Notes under the pieces: model-generated | Database searches by the model: none | What the model was told of the DNA's origin: nothing | The model's input: only the letters and a program-made list of their open reading frames with translations | Translations under genes and position numbers: made by a program | Shown: one piece after another, positions 37,791-48,486 of the stretch | Position numbering within the stretch: the first letter of the stretch is position 1 | How the letters are laid out: every line of letters starts with the position of its first letter | Source of the DNA: Nitrococcus mobilis Nb-231 | Lineage (GTDB): Bacteria; Pseudomonadota; Gammaproteobacteria; Nitrococcales; Nitrococcaceae | DNA length: 64,000 nucleotides | NCBI RefSeq assembly: GCF_000153205.1 | Contig: NZ_CH672427.1 | Coordinates: forward strand, 2,322,023 to 2,386,022 | Direction of reading: 5' to 3'

Positions 37791-39566
37791 TTAGCGTCGG
37801 CGTTTGGGAATATAGAGATCGGTGAGCGTTCCGGCGGCGGCTTCCGCTGCCATGCCCACCGTCTCCGATAACGTCGGGTGCGGATGTATGGTCAGGCCGA
37901 TGTCATGATAGTCGGCGCCCATCTCGATCGCGAGCGCCACCTCCGCGATCAGATCGCCGGCGTTGGGCCCTACGAGGGCGCCGCCGATGAGGCGCTCGGT
38001 TTTAGTGTCGAAGATGAGCTTGGTCAGTCCCTCATCGCGACCTAAGGTTAACGAGCGGCCGTTGGCGGCCCAGGGGAAGGAACCGACTTGATAATCCAAA
38101 CCCTGTGCCTTGGCTTGCTCCTCGGTTACGCCCACCCAGGCCACCTCCGGGTCGGTATAGGCTACCGCCGGGATGACCCGCGCGTCGAAGGCGCTTTTTT
38201 CGCCGGCGCAAACTTCGGCGGCTACCTTGCCCTCGTGGGTCGCCTTGTGAGCCAGCATGGGCTGACCGACGATGTCGCCGATGGCGAAGATGTTGGCTAC
38301 ATTAGTCCGCATCTGCTCATCTACGCTGATGCAACGCTGCTCGTTGAGCTGCACGTCCGTTGCCTCGAGGTTCAAGCAATCGCTGTTGGGATGACGGCCG
38401 GTGGCTACTAAGACACGATCGAAGCTGGCCGTCTCTGGGGCCTTGTCACCTTGTAGATGCACCGTGATTTCGCGCTCTGCCGGTTGGACCTCGGTGACTT
38501 TTGTGCTGAGGTGGATTTGGTAGCGCTTGTCGATGATGCGCCGTAGCGGTTTGACGATATTGGGATCGGCTTCGGCCATTAGGCGATCGAGCAGCTCCAC
38601 CACGGTAATCTCGGAGCCGAGGGCATGGTAGACGGTTGCCAGTTCCAATCCGATGATGCCACCGCCGATCACCAGCAGGCGGGACGGTATTGTCTCGAGC
38701 TTCAGCGCATCGGTGGAGTCCATGATTAGCGGATGAGACAGATCGAAGCCCGGCGGTGCGGCCGGCCGGGAGCCCGCCGCGATGATGCAGTTTCGAAAAG
38801 CAAGCGTGCGCTTGCCTTGTGCGGAATCGACCTCGACACGGTGGTTGTCCAGGAAGCGGGCGCTGCCCTGGATCACGTTCACCTTGCGCTGCTTAGCAAG
38901 CCCCTTGAGTCCACCGGTCAGTCGGTCAACAACTTGTTGTTTCCAGCGGGTGAGCTTTTTCAAGTCGAGTTGCGGGCTGCCAAAATCGATGCCGTTGGCG
39001 CTGAAAAACGCTGCCTCCTCGATGATCTTGGCGGCATGCAGCAGGGCTTTTGAGGGAATGCAGCCGACGTTGAGGCAGATCCCACCCAGGTCCGGGTACC
39101 GCTCGACCAATAGGGTTTTCAGACCGAGGTCGGCGGCCCGGAAAGCCGCGCTGTAACCGCCCGGTCCGGCGCCGATCACCAGTACATCGCAATCCGCGTC
39201 TGAACCAGCCGGTTGGTGAGTTGCAGCGGCTCGTTCGGCAGATTCTTTGTGGGTGGCCGGTGCAGGGGCCGCGGCGGTCGGCTGCGCAGGGCTTTCAGTG
39301 CGTTCCTTGGCGATGGTATCGGGCTCGTCGACCGCGGCCAGCAGGATCAAATCGCCTTGCGAGACCTTGTCACCCACCTTGACCTTGATCTCCTTGACCA
39401 CGCCGGCAATCGGTGAGGGAACTTCCATCGATGCCTTGTCGCTTTCCAGCGTGATGAGGGAGTCTTCAGCTTGAATTCGATCATCGGGTTTGACCAACAC
39501 CTCGATGATCTCGACGTTCTCGAAATCGCCGATATCCGGGATGCAAACTTCCGTTGGTTCTGCCAT
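37791..39566 (-). CDS. lpdA: Dihydrolipoamide dehydrogenase with N-terminal lipoyl domain (PDH E3)
   Basis: 591 aa: residues 1-80 are a lipoyl domain with the lipoyl-lysine in LESDKASMEVPSP, an Ala/Pro linker follows, then a full E3 flavoprotein. Redox cysteines are in GGICLNVGCIPSKALLHAA, the NAD site is GGGIIGLELATVYHALG, and the catalytic His-Glu is in IHPHPTLSETV. It reoxidises lipoamide on AceF. The ATG at 39564-39566 has GGAGTGGAG upstream. Third gene of aceE-aceF-lpd. An E3 with its own lipoyl domain is known from several proteobacteria. Confidence 0.95.
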   Translation of the reverse strand: MAEPTEVCIPDIGDFENVEIIEVLVKPDDRIQAEDSLITLESDKASMEVPSPIAGVVKEIKVKVGDKVSQGDLILLAAVDEPDTIAKERTESPAQPTAAAPAPATHKESAERAAATHQPAGSDADCDVLVIGAGPGGYSAAFRAADLGLKTLLVERYPDLGGICLNVGCIPSKALLHAAKIIEEAAFFSANGIDFGSPQLDLKKLTRWKQQVVDRLTGGLKGLAKQRKVNVIQGSARFLDNHRVEVDSAQGKRTLAFRNCIIAAGSRPAAPPGFDLSHPLIMDSTDALKLETIPSRLLVIGGGIIGLELATVYHALGSEITVVELLDRLMAEADPNIVKPLRRIIDKRYQIHLSTKVTEVQPAEREITVHLQGDKAPETASFDRVLVATGRHPNSDCLNLEATDVQLNEQRCISVDEQMRTNVANIFAIGDIVGQPMLAHKATHEGKVAAEVCAGEKSAFDARVIPAVAYTDPEVAWVGVTEEQAKAQGLDYQVGSFPWAANGRSLTLGRDEGLTKLIFDTKTERLIGGALVGPNAGDLIAEVALAIEMGADYHDIGLTIHPHPTLSETVGMAAEAAAGTLTDLYIPKRRR

Positions 39567-39696
39567 GACTCCACTCCCCAATAGTGTTCGATTCGTTTAA
39601 CGTTGGGCGGCCGCGCCCCTCGGGCCGTAATGGGCCAGGAACGGCGCGGCTTGACGATCTCAGCGGCTAAGCGCTTGGGTTGCACACGGTCCAGTG

Positions 39697-41022
39697 CTAT
39701 AGGAGCAGACGACGCAGATCTTGTAAGGCTTGTGACAGGAAGCGGGTGAACCGCGCGGCCTGGGCGCCGTCAATGACCCGGTGATCGTAGGATAGCGACA
39801 GCGGCAGCATCAGGCGCGGTACGAACTCCCCAGCCTGCCACAGTGGCTTCATCACGGCGCGGGATACGCCCAATATCGCCACCTCGGGGCCGTTGACGAT
39901 TGGTGTGAATGCGGTGCCGCCGATGCCTCCGAGGCTGGATATGCTAAAGCAGCCGCCTTGCATATCAGTAGGGGAGAGTTTGCCATCCCGGGCTTTCTGG
40001 GATAGGGCTGCGAGCGTTTCGGCAAGCTCGAAGAGTCCCTTTTTATCCGCCTCTTTGATAACCGGGACCATCAGTCCGGCGCGCGTATCTACGGCCACGC
40101 CGATGTGGTAGTAGCGCTTGAGCAACAGCGCATCGCCCTCGGTGGTCAAGGAGCTGTTGAACTGTGGATACTCCTTGAGCGCCGCAACGCAGGCCTTGAT
40201 CAGGAAGGCGAGTAGCGTCAGCCGCACGCCGCGGCTGTCGGCTTCCTTTTTCATGGATTGGCGAAACTCTTCGAGCGCCGTGATATCGGCTTCATCGAAC
40301 TGCGTGACATGGGGAATGTTTAACCAGCATTTGTGCAGATGCGCCCCGGAGAGTTTTTGAATGCGCGAGAGCTCCCGGTGTTCGACTTCACCGAATTGGC
40401 TGAAATCGGGGAGCTCCAGGCGCGGGATACCCAAGGACGGCTGGGCCGAGCCCACAGCCGCGGCGCCGCTACCCAGAGCGCCTTTAACAAAGCTCTGAAC
40501 ATTCTCCCGCGTGATCCGTCCCTTGGGCCCGCTGCCTTTGACCTGGGACAGGTCCACCCCCAGTTCTCGGGCGAAGCGTCGCACCGAGGGGCTCGCATGC
40601 GGCAGCGCTCGTTGCTCGGTCTGGATCTGTGGCGCGATCGGCTGATCGTCATGCACCAGCTGGTGCACCGCCGCCGATGGCTGGTGGGGCGGCTCGGGGG
40701 GCGGCTCCTCCTCCGGCGGTTCAGTCGCGGCTGGTTCGCTTGCCGAGGTGGGGGGCTCAGCTGTTGCGGTCTCGGCATCTTTTACAGTCTCCAATGTCAG
40801 GATTGGGATGCCTTCCGAGACCTTGTCGCCCACGCTGATCAATACATCCTTGACGATGCCGCCTTCGGGACTGGGCACTTCCATGGTCGCTTTGTCGCTC
40901 TCGAGGGTGATCAGAGAGTCTTCTGGATTGATCCGGTCACCGGGCTTGGCCAGTATTTCGATGACATCGACGTCGTTGAACTCGCCGATGTTCGGTACCT
41001 TGATCTCCTTGACACTTGCCAC
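39697..41022 (-). CDS. aceF: Dihydrolipoamide acetyltransferase (PDH E2)
   Basis: 441 aa with a GTG start placed by GGAGGA six bases upstream. One lipoyl domain (ESDKATMEVPSP, near 42-53), a long Pro/Glu linker, the peripheral subunit-binding domain (SPSVRRFARELGVDLSQVKG), and a catalytic domain ending in the active-site SYDHRVIDGAQ. It forms the core of the pyruvate dehydrogenase complex. E. coli AceF has three lipoyl domains; this one has one, and the attached E3 has another. Confidence 0.94.
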   Translation of the reverse strand: MASVKEIKVPNIGEFNDVDVIEILAKPGDRINPEDSLITLESDKATMEVPSPEGGIVKDVLISVGDKVSEGIPILTLETVKDAETATAEPPTSASEPAATEPPEEEPPPEPPHQPSAAVHQLVHDDQPIAPQIQTEQRALPHASPSVRRFARELGVDLSQVKGSGPKGRITRENVQSFVKGALGSGAAAVGSAQPSLGIPRLELPDFSQFGEVEHRELSRIQKLSGAHLHKCWLNIPHVTQFDEADITALEEFRQSMKKEADSRGVRLTLLAFLIKACVAALKEYPQFNSSLTTEGDALLLKRYYHIGVAVDTRAGLMVPVIKEADKKGLFELAETLAALSQKARDGKLSPTDMQGGCFSISSLGGIGGTAFTPIVNGPEVAILGVSRAVMKPLWQAGEFVPRLMLPLSLSYDHRVIDGAQAARFTRFLSQALQDLRRLLL

Positions 41023-41100
41023 GGACACTCCTCCACTGGCGCGGTTGGGCACACAATAAATGCGAGACGGGTGATATACCCCGTCCCGCAGCGACCGGAA

Positions 41101-43779
41101 TCAAAGGGTAGCGGGGTTCGCTCGCTCCGGATCGATCCCATAGTGCTCGATGGCTTTGGCCACCTGTTGGGGTGGGATTTGGCCCTCGTCGGCCAACGCC
41201 TTCAGCGCGGCCACCACCACGTGATGGTGGTCCACCTCGAAGAATCGGCGTAGGTTCTCGCGGGTATCCGAGCGGCCGAAACCATCAGTGCCCAGCGTTA
41301 CGTAACGCCGTTTCAGATAGGGTCGGATCTGCTCGGCGAACGCCCGCATATAGTCCGTGGAAGCTACGGCGGGACCTTGCCGGTTTTCCAAACATTGAGC
41401 GACGAAGGGCTTGCGGGGTGTGCCTGCCAGTGGATGGAGCCTATTCCAGCGCTCGGCGGCGATGCCGTCGCGGCGCAGCTCGGTGAATGAGGTGCAGCTC
41501 CAGAGGTCAGCACTGATGTCCCAGTCCTCTTTGAGCAGGTCGGCCGCGGCGATGACTTCGCGGAATATGGTGCCCGAGCCCATGAGCTGTACTTTAAGTT
41601 TGGCCTCGCCGCCATCGCGGAAAAGATACATTCCCCGTCGGATGCCCTCTGCAGCACCCTCCGGCATGGCCGGCTGACGATAGTTCTCGTTCATCATGGT
41701 GACGTAGTAGAAGCACTTCTCCTGGTGCTCGTACATTCGCTTGAGACCGTCATGGATGATCACGGCAAGCTCATAGGCGAAAGTCGGATCATAGGCGATG
41801 CAGTTCGGCACGGTTGCGGCAGCCAAATGGCTATGGCCGTCTTGATGTTGCAAGCCCTCGCCATTGAGGGTGGTGCGCCCGGCAGTACCCCCCATGAGGA
41901 AGCCTTTAACCTGCATATCGCCGGCTGCCCAGAGCAAATCGCCTACTCGCTGGAAGCCGAACATGGAATAAAAGGCGAAGAACGGAATCATCTCGATGCC
42001 GTGATTGGCGTACGAGGTGCCCGCCGCCATCCATGACGCGGTCGATCCGGCCTCGGTGATGCCCTCTTGGAGCATCTGGCCTTTGCGATCTTCCCGATAG
42101 TACATGAGTTGATCGGCATCCTGCGGCTCGTAGAGCTGGCCTTTCGGGGCGTAGATGCCGATTTGACGGAACAGTCCCTCCATGCCGAAGGTGCGCGCCT
42201 CGTCGGGAACGATGGGCACCAGATGGGGAGCCACCTTATTGTCTCGCGCGAGGATAGCCAGGACACGCACGTAGGCCATGGTGGTAGACATCTCACGCTC
42301 GCCGCTGTCCTTGAACAGCGCCTCGAAGGCGGCTAGCTCCGGAATCTCCAAGGGCTCGGCGTTGACGTGGCGCGCCGGCAGATAGCCGCCGAGCGCTTGG
42401 CGGCGCTCATGTAGGTACTTGGCCTCGGGACTGTCTTCTTCCGGCTTGTAGAAGGGTGCCTCGGCGACTTGCTCGTCCGGGATGGGAATATTGAAGCGGT
42501 CCCGAAATTGCCGGAGTGCATCCTCGGCCATCTTCTTTTGCTGATGGGTGATGTTCTGGCCTTCGCCGGCTTCACCCATGCCGTAGCCCTTGATGGTCTT
42601 GGCCAAGATGACGGTGGGTTGTCCCTTGTGTTTCACTGCGGCGGCGTAGGCCGCATAGACTTTGTGCGGATCGTGGCCACCGCGGTTGAGGCGGGCGATG
42701 TCCTCATCGGTCATGTTGGCGACCATTTCCCGCAGCTCGGCATATTTACCGAAGAAATGCTCGCGTGTGTAAGCCCCGCCTTTGGCCTTGAAGTTTTGGT
42801 ACTCGCCGTCGACGCATTCCTCCATGCGCTGGCGCAGTAATCCCTTGGTGTCGCGTGCGAGCAGCGGATCCCAGTCGGAGCCCCAGATGAGTTTGATCAC
42901 ATTCCAGCCGGCGCCGCGGAATTCGCCCTCGAGCTCCTGAATGATCTTGCCGTTGCCGCGCACCGGGCCATCCAGGCGCTGCAAGTTGCAGTTGACCACG
43001 AACACGAGATTATCCAGCTCTTCCCGCGCGGCCAGGCCAGTGGCGCCGAGGGATTCGGGTTCATCCATCTCCCCGTCGCCACAAAACACCCAGACTTTGC
43101 GTTTTTCGGTGTTGGCAATGCCGCGGTTGTGCAGATACTTCATGAAGCGCGCTTGGTAGACGCCCATGATCGGGCCTAAACCCATGGAAACGGTGGGAAA
43201 CTGCCAAAAATCGGGCATCAACCAGGGGTGAGGGTAGGAGGAGAGGCCGTTGGGATGGCAGTCCGCCCGAAAATTGTGCAATTGCTCCTCGGTGAGACGA
43301 CCTTCCAGAAACGCCCGTGCGTAGATACCAGGCGCGGAGTGGCCCTGAATAAAAATCAGATCACCGCCATGATCTTTGTTCGGAGCGTGCCAGAAGTGAT
43401 TGAAACCGACTTCGTAGAGTGTTGCGCTGGAGGCGAAGCTGGCGATATGGCCACCGATGCCTTCGCGTTGGCGGTTTGCCTGCACGACCATGGCCATGGC
43501 ATTCCAGCGGATCAGTGAGCGGATCCGCCATTCCAGTGCGGCATCGCCGGGTGATCGCTCCTCCATCTGCGGCACGAGCGTGTTCTGATAGGCCGTCGTG
43601 GCCTTGAACGGCAATTGGGCGCCCCGTCGGCGCGACTGATCTACCAGCGCTTCCAGCAGGAAGTGGGCGCGCTCGGGCCCCTCATATTCCAGGACGCTTT
43701 CGAGCGCCTCGAGCCACTCTTGGGTCTCCTGGGGATCGGCATCACCCCGAATGGGGGTGGGTTTCAGTTTTGCTGCCAT
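41101..43779 (-). CDS. aceE: Pyruvate dehydrogenase E1 component, homodimeric type
   Basis: 892 aa (E. coli 887). Thiamine-diphosphate enzyme that decarboxylates pyruvate. The ThDP signature GDGEMDEPES followed by NCNLQRLDGPVRGNGKI is near 258-295, HSAPGIYARAFLEGR and GYGMGEAGEGQN are typical of this type, and the transketolase-like C-terminal half is complete. First gene of aceE-aceF-lpd, with GAGGTGAAAG before the ATG. Confidence 0.96.
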   Translation of the reverse strand: MAAKLKPTPIRGDADPQETQEWLEALESVLEYEGPERAHFLLEALVDQSRRRGAQLPFKATTAYQNTLVPQMEERSPGDAALEWRIRSLIRWNAMAMVVQANRQREGIGGHIASFASSATLYEVGFNHFWHAPNKDHGGDLIFIQGHSAPGIYARAFLEGRLTEEQLHNFRADCHPNGLSSYPHPWLMPDFWQFPTVSMGLGPIMGVYQARFMKYLHNRGIANTEKRKVWVFCGDGEMDEPESLGATGLAAREELDNLVFVVNCNLQRLDGPVRGNGKIIQELEGEFRGAGWNVIKLIWGSDWDPLLARDTKGLLRQRMEECVDGEYQNFKAKGGAYTREHFFGKYAELREMVANMTDEDIARLNRGGHDPHKVYAAYAAAVKHKGQPTVILAKTIKGYGMGEAGEGQNITHQQKKMAEDALRQFRDRFNIPIPDEQVAEAPFYKPEEDSPEAKYLHERRQALGGYLPARHVNAEPLEIPELAAFEALFKDSGEREMSTTMAYVRVLAILARDNKVAPHLVPIVPDEARTFGMEGLFRQIGIYAPKGQLYEPQDADQLMYYREDRKGQMLQEGITEAGSTASWMAAGTSYANHGIEMIPFFAFYSMFGFQRVGDLLWAAGDMQVKGFLMGGTAGRTTLNGEGLQHQDGHSHLAAATVPNCIAYDPTFAYELAVIIHDGLKRMYEHQEKCFYYVTMMNENYRQPAMPEGAAEGIRRGMYLFRDGGEAKLKVQLMGSGTIFREVIAAADLLKEDWDISADLWSCTSFTELRRDGIAAERWNRLHPLAGTPRKPFVAQCLENRQGPAVASTDYMRAFAEQIRPYLKRRYVTLGTDGFGRSDTRENLRRFFEVDHHHVVVAALKALADEGQIPPQQVAKAIEHYGIDPERANPATL

Positions 43780-44279
43780 CTTTCACCTCGTGGGTTAGCA
43801 ATTCGCCAGTCCATTCACGCACCGCTCGCTCGCAGGCGGTTGCGGCTCCAGGGCCCTTCCGGGAGAGCTTTGGAGGCGAGTTCGGGTGCGTGCCCATTTT
43901 TGGGAGATACGGAGATACAAAGGCGGTTCTAATACCGATGTCCATAAAGTTCGCACATAATTGTTTCACTGCCGTTACTGCAGTGATCCGGCCGTGCTCT
44001 CGAGTGCTGAGTATAGTGGCCTCGCTGCAGCATTTTGCCCGCGTCAATCACCCGCGTGTCCTCGCAATTCGATCCGGTTGTTGCGTAAACCTGTGCGGGT
44101 TATGCCCATGAGCGGGTCAAGCAGAGCGATACCGGCAGGCCCGATTCATGAAACTTCCGGGCTAAAGAAGTCAGATGAAGCCGGCGCCGCAGCCAGGTGC
44201 CTGGCCGCTTACTTATTTTGCTATTATATTTCGTTCGTCGACCCCTCTGGGTAACGTCAAACCGCCGACTTGCGGTGTC
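43780..44279. other. Intergenic region prpD / aceE
   Basis: 500 bases without a recognised gene. It should hold the aceE promoter. A weak hairpin ACCGC/GCGGT at 44261-44276 just behind prpD, followed by only two T on the minus strand, might help end the prp transcript. Nothing else found. Confidence 0.4.
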
Positions 44280-45728
44280 TCACAACGCCCAGCAATCCAT
44301 GAACGTGTCCACCGGCATCGCTTCCAGGCGCGCCTGGCTGCTACAGACTTTTTTGATGCGCTCGGCCTGGCGTGGCGCGAAACGGGTAGCGAGTGCCGCC
44401 TCGAATTTGCGGATCAGCGCCGGGATACCCTCGCTGCGGCGGCGCCGATGACCTATAGGGTACTCCACCCGGATCTGCTCGGTCTTGCTGCCGTCGGTGA
44501 AGAATACCTGCACGGAATTGGCGATGGATCGCTTCTGTGGATCCAGGTAATCACGACTGAACTGCGCGTTTTCCGAAACCTGCATCTTTGCCCGTAAGGC
44601 GTCGATACGTAGATCCGCCGCCACTTCGTCCTCATAATCGGCCGCGCTCAAACGACCAAAGATCAAAGCTATGGCCACCATATATTGAATGCAATGATCT
44701 CGGTCGGCGGGATTGTCTAGTGGCCCGGTTTTGTCGATGATGCGCGCGCCGGCCTCTTGCGTCTCGATAACCACCTTGTCGATTGCGCTCAGGCGGTGAT
44801 GAACCTCTGGATGCAGCACCATGGCGGCTTCGACCGCCGTTTGGCCGTGAAATTCGGCCGGATAGGTGAGCTTGAACAAAATGTTCTCCATCACGTAGCT
44901 GCCGTAGCCGCGCGAGAACTTCAGCGGCTTGCCCCCAAACAGCACATCCTGGAAGCCCCAGGTGGGTGCCGACAAGGCTGAAGGATAGCCCATCTCGCCG
45001 GTTAGGGTCATCAACGCCAGACGTACCCCACGCGCTGAGGCGTCACCGGCAGCCCAGCTTTTGCGTGAGCCGGTATTCGGCGCATGGCGATAGGTGCGCA
45101 GCGCCGCGCCATCGATCCAAGCCTGCGACAAGACGTTGACCACATCTTCGCGGCTGCCGCCCAACAGGGCGGTGACCACCGCGGCCGAGGCGAGCCGAAC
45201 CAATAGCACATGGTCCAGCCCCTCCCGGTTGAAGCTGTTTTCCAGGGCAATCACGCCTTGGATTTCATGGGCTTTGATCATGGCAGTGAGCACATCGCGC
45301 ATGCTCATTACCCGCTGCTGCGAGCCTGTTGCGCGGCGGGCGAGGTAATCGGCCGTTGCTAGGATTCCACCGAGATTGTCAGAGGGGTGGCCCCATTCGG
45401 CAGCTAGCCACGTATCATTATAATCCAGCCACCGGATCATGGCACCGATATTGAAAGCTGCCTGCACCGGATCCAAGCGGAAGTGGGTACCGGGAATCTT
45501 CACGCCATCGGTCATCTCGGCCCCGGCAACGATCGGGCCGAGCAGTTTGGTGCAGGCCGGGTACTGCAACGCGAGCAGAGCGCAGCCCAGCGCGTCCATC
45601 AGGCAGTAGCGCGCTGTCTCATAGGCTTCGGCGGAGGTGATCTCGCCATTGATCACGTACTCGGCGGTATCGAGTAGTTCAGCATCCGGCGGTGGTCGCC
45701 GCGTGCTTCGGCTAGCTCCTCGGCTCAT
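44280..45728 (-). CDS. prpD: 2-Methylcitrate dehydratase PrpD
   Basis: 482 aa MmgE/PrpD-family enzyme that dehydrates 2-methylcitrate to 2-methyl-cis-aconitate. Family landmarks: [20 protein letters not shown] near 97-116, [37 protein letters not shown] and the C-terminal [17 protein letters not shown]. Third gene of prpB-prpC-prpD; 50 bases after prpC. No acnD/prpF pair is present, which agrees with use of PrpD. Confidence 0.94.
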   Translation of the reverse strand: MSRGASRSTRRPPPDAELLDTAEYVINGEITSAEAYETARYCLMDALGCALLALQYPACTKLLGPIVAGAEMTDGVKIPGTHFRLDPVQAAFNIGAMIRWLDYNDTWLAAEWGHPSDNLGGILATADYLARRATGSQQRVMSMRDVLTAMIKAHEIQGVIALENSFNREGLDHVLLVRLASAAVVTALLGGSREDVVNVLSQAWIDGAALRTYRHAPNTGSRKSWAAGDASARGVRLALMTLTGEMGYPSALSAPTWGFQDVLFGGKPLKFSRGYGSYVMENILFKLTYPAEFHGQTAVEAAMVLHPEVHHRLSAIDKVVIETQEAGARIIDKTGPLDNPADRDHCIQYMVAIALIFGRLSAADYEDEVAADLRIDALRAKMQVSENAQFSRDYLDPQKRSIANSVQVFFTDGSKTEQIRVEYPIGHRRRRSEGIPALIRKFEAALATRFAPRQAERIKKVCSSQARLEAMPVDTFMDCWAL

Positions 45729-45778
45729 CGATTTTTGTCCTGCTCAGTGTGTGTCGTATCAAGCGCCTGATAGCCGCC

Positions 45779-46903
45779 TCAGGGGCGCTCCCCGATTGGA
45801 ATCCAGGCGCGGGGCCCCGGGCCAGTGTAAGTGGCGCTCGGTCGGATGATGCGGGGGTTCTGACGCTGCTCCATCACATGGGCGCACCAGCCGGTGATGC
45901 GCGAGAGGACGAACATTGGCGTGAACAGCTCGGTCGGGATGCTCATGAAGTGGTAGGCGGAGGCGTGATAAAAATCGGCGTTGGCAAACAGGCGCTTCTC
46001 CCGCCACATAACCGCCTCGACCCGCTCGGAGATTGGGTACAAGCGGCTATCGCCGACCTCCTCGGCAAGTTTTCGTGACCAGGCCTTGATGATGGCATTA
46101 CGTGGGTCCTGGCTCCGATAGATGGCATGCCCGAAGCCCATGACCTTCTCCTTACGCTCGAGCATGCCCAGGATCGCCCGCTCGGCCTCATCCGGGTTCG
46201 ACCATTGCTCGAGCATAGCCATGGCCGCCTCGTTGGCGCCGCCGTGCAGTGGTCCGCGCAGCGAACCGATGGCACCGCTGATACACGAGTGCATATCGGA
46301 CTGAGTCGAGGCACAGACCCGAGCGGTAAAAGTGGAGGCGTTGAATTCGTGTTCTGCATAGAGGATCAGCGAGGCATGCATGGCCTTCTCGTAGAGCGGG
46401 TTGGGTTGCGCTCCGCCGAGCAAATGCAGGAGTTGGCCGCCGATCGAAGCATCTGCGGTTGCTGGGTCGACGCGCACACCGTCGTGACTGTAGCGATACC
46501 AATAGGTGAGGATGCCCGGTAAGGCCGCGAGCAGACGATCGGCCACCTCGTGCTGCTGCGCGAAGCTGCGCTCCGTCTCGAGCACCCCGAGCACGGAACA
46601 ACCGGTGCGCATGACATCCATCGGGTGAGCGGTGCGCGGCAGCCGCTCCAACACCTCCTTGAGTGCCTGTGGCAGCGCCCGCCGACACGCGAGCCGCGCA
46701 CAGTACTCTTGCAACTGCGTGCGGTTGGGGAGCTCACCGTAGAGCAGTAGGTAGGCGACTTCCTCGAATGTGGCGTGGTTAGCGAGATCACGGATATCGT
46801 AGCCCCGGTAGCTCAGCCCGGCGCCCTCCTTGCCCACGGTACATAGCGCGGTCTCGCCGGCCACGACTCCGCGCAGACTCGGTAGCGTTTTCTTCTCTGT
46901 CAT
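45779..46903 (-). CDS. prpC: 2-Methylcitrate synthase PrpC
   Basis: 374-aa citrate-synthase-family enzyme that condenses propionyl-CoA with oxaloacetate. Active-site segments: GPLHGGANEAAM with the first His (about 215-226), MGFGHAIYRSQDPRN with the second, and the catalytic Asp in NADFYHASAYH. The C-terminus PSATYTGPGPRAWIPIGER is typical of methylcitrate rather than citrate synthases. AGGAGC precedes the ATG, 21 bases after prpB. Confidence 0.94.
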   Translation of the reverse strand: MTEKKTLPSLRGVVAGETALCTVGKEGAGLSYRGYDIRDLANHATFEEVAYLLLYGELPNRTQLQEYCARLACRRALPQALKEVLERLPRTAHPMDVMRTGCSVLGVLETERSFAQQHEVADRLLAALPGILTYWYRYSHDGVRVDPATADASIGGQLLHLLGGAQPNPLYEKAMHASLILYAEHEFNASTFTARVCASTQSDMHSCISGAIGSLRGPLHGGANEAAMAMLEQWSNPDEAERAILGMLERKEKVMGFGHAIYRSQDPRNAIIKAWSRKLAEEVGDSRLYPISERVEAVMWREKRLFANADFYHASAYHFMSIPTELFTPMFVLSRITGWCAHVMEQRQNPRIIRPSATYTGPGPRAWIPIGERP

Positions 46904-46924
46904 CGCGCTGCTCCTGTTCAGGGC

Positions 46925-47806
46925 CTAGTCGTGGCCGAATAGCTCATCGAGCTTGCGCTCGTAATTCAGGTAGCCGAGGACCTCGTAGAGCTCGTCCCGG
47001 CTTTGCATCTGCGGGAGCATGGCTTGTTGAGTCCCATCGGCGCGGATCGTCGCATAGACTCGTTCCGCCGCCCGGCTCATGGCACGGAATGCCGAGAGCG
47101 GATAGAGTACCATCGCGATCCTCGCCTGCCGCAGCTCATTTACCGAGAACAACGGAGTTCGGCCGAACTCCGTGATGTTGGCCAGCACCGGCGCCTCGAC
47201 GGCGGCCGTGAAGGCGCGGTATTCCGCCAGCGATTGCAAGGCTTCGGCGAAAATCATATCGGCGCCGGCCGCCACGTAAGCCGAGGATCGTTCGATAGCC
47301 GCTTGCAAGCCCTCGCTGGCGTGGGCGTCGGTGCGGGCCATGAGCACGAACTGCTCGTCGTAGCGGGCGTCGACCGCCGCCTTGATGCGATCGACCATTT
47401 CCTCTTTCGCCACCAGTGCCTTGCCGGGTCTGTGGCCGCAGCGCTTGGCCTGAACCTGATCCTCGATATGCAGCGCCGCCGCGCCCGCCCGTAGCAGCTC
47501 GCGCACACTGCGGGCAATATTGAACGCGCCGCCCCAGCCGGTATCGGCGTCGACCAGCAGGGGCAGATCGCAGGCCCCGGTGATGCGCCGAACCTCTTCG
47601 GCCACATCGGCGAGATTCGTGACGCCGAGGTCGGGCATACCCAGCGAGGCATTCGCCACCCCCGCCCCGGACAGATAGAGCGCGCGAAAGCCCGCCCGTT
47701 CGGCCAGCAGAGCGCAATAAGCGTTGATGGCGCCGATAATCTGCAACGGGCGCTCTTGGCCGAGGGCGTTGCGGAAGCGCGCGCCTGCGCTTTCCACGAT
47801 TGCCAT
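46925..47806 (-). CDS. prpB: 2-Methylisocitrate lyase PrpB
   Basis: 293-aa enzyme splitting 2-methylisocitrate into pyruvate and succinate. It belongs to the isocitrate lyase/PEP mutase superfamily: Mg-binding [28 protein letters not shown] with the catalytic cysteine of the KRCGH motif, and [13 protein letters not shown]. First gene of the prp operon. No prpR-type regulator lies upstream in the window. Confidence 0.96.
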   Translation of the reverse strand: MAIVESAGARFRNALGQERPLQIIGAINAYCALLAERAGFRALYLSGAGVANASLGMPDLGVTNLADVAEEVRRITGACDLPLLVDADTGWGGAFNIARSVRELLRAGAAALHIEDQVQAKRCGHRPGKALVAKEEMVDRIKAAVDARYDEQFVLMARTDAHASEGLQAAIERSSAYVAAGADMIFAEALQSLAEYRAFTAAVEAPVLANITEFGRTPLFSVNELRQARIAMVLYPLSAFRAMSRAAERVYATIRADGTQQAMLPQMQSRDELYEVLGYLNYERKLDELFGHD

Positions 47807-48211
47807 TGATGCGCTCCTCCTGTGTCAGCTCGTCGAGGTGGTTCTAGCGACGAGCACCAAGCCTTATGGCGCCATAGCCGCGGCGGCGCCTATCGCCAGT
47901 ATGAAATTTTCTAGCCTTGTGTCGAGTGTGATTCCGCGTCACTGAAGGCGGTTCCTAGTGGTGGGCAACCTGCGACGGCGTGTAGCGAGCGCAGATCCTA
48001 CGACGCGCGTCCCTAGAGTACGCTCAGACCCGCAGACGGAACTCAGTAATGCGGCAATCAATCCGGAGATCAGCATGATTCACCGTCGGCGCAACTGCCC
48101 GGGCCGCACATCTGCGCCCCCATCAGAGAACTGCCATGTGATTCAATCAACGGTTCGGCCCTCTTGACGGCGAGAGTTGTATCAGCATCGCAGGTTCGCT
48201 GCACCGCAGAG
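47807..48211. other. Region upstream of prpB containing repeat A
   Basis: 405 bases. The first part should hold the prpB promoter; 48045-48177 is a diverged repeat that recurs at 55443-55580. No gene recognised. Confidence 0.45.
48045..48177 (+). repeat. Direct repeat A flanking the type III R-M operon
   Basis: 133 bases starting AGTAATGCGGCAA. They align with 55443-55580 over their whole length in the same orientation, by eye about three quarters identical, with shared blocks GGAGATCAGCATGAT and CCGCACATCT. The repeats enclose the restriction-modification genes. Confidence 0.7.
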
Positions 48212-48388
48212 TTAGGTTACACCTCTCAGGAACGCCTCGGTGGGCATGCCTTGATGAAAGAGCATTTGCCTACCCAGGTCGGTACTGCCACGCGATGAAC
48301 GATGGGTGTGGCGCTCAAGCTCTCCCGGAGCGTTGATATGGGCCGACTTGTATGTGAGCAGCGCCAAGTTCTCAGGCAGCCGGTCCAC
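48212..48388 (-). CDS. Possible 58-residue gene remnant behind mod
   Basis: Open frame reading VDRLPENLALLTYKSAHINA, then PGELERHTHRSSRGS and ending FLRGVT-stop. The GTG start is about 20 bases after an AGGAGG, and a TAG lies in the same frame just upstream, so it may be the tail of a longer decayed gene. I do not recognise the family. Confidence 0.3.
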   Translation of the reverse strand: MDRLPENLALLTYKSAHINAPGELERHTHRSSRGSTDLGRQMLFHQGMPTEAFLRGVT

Positions 48389-48486
48389 CTGGAATTCTTG
48401 TGACTATACCTCCTGCGTTTGCCGCCGCTCGGAGATCTCGCTGACAAGGTGTCGGTGGCGCGGGGTGAGCGCAGCGCGCCGTTCGG

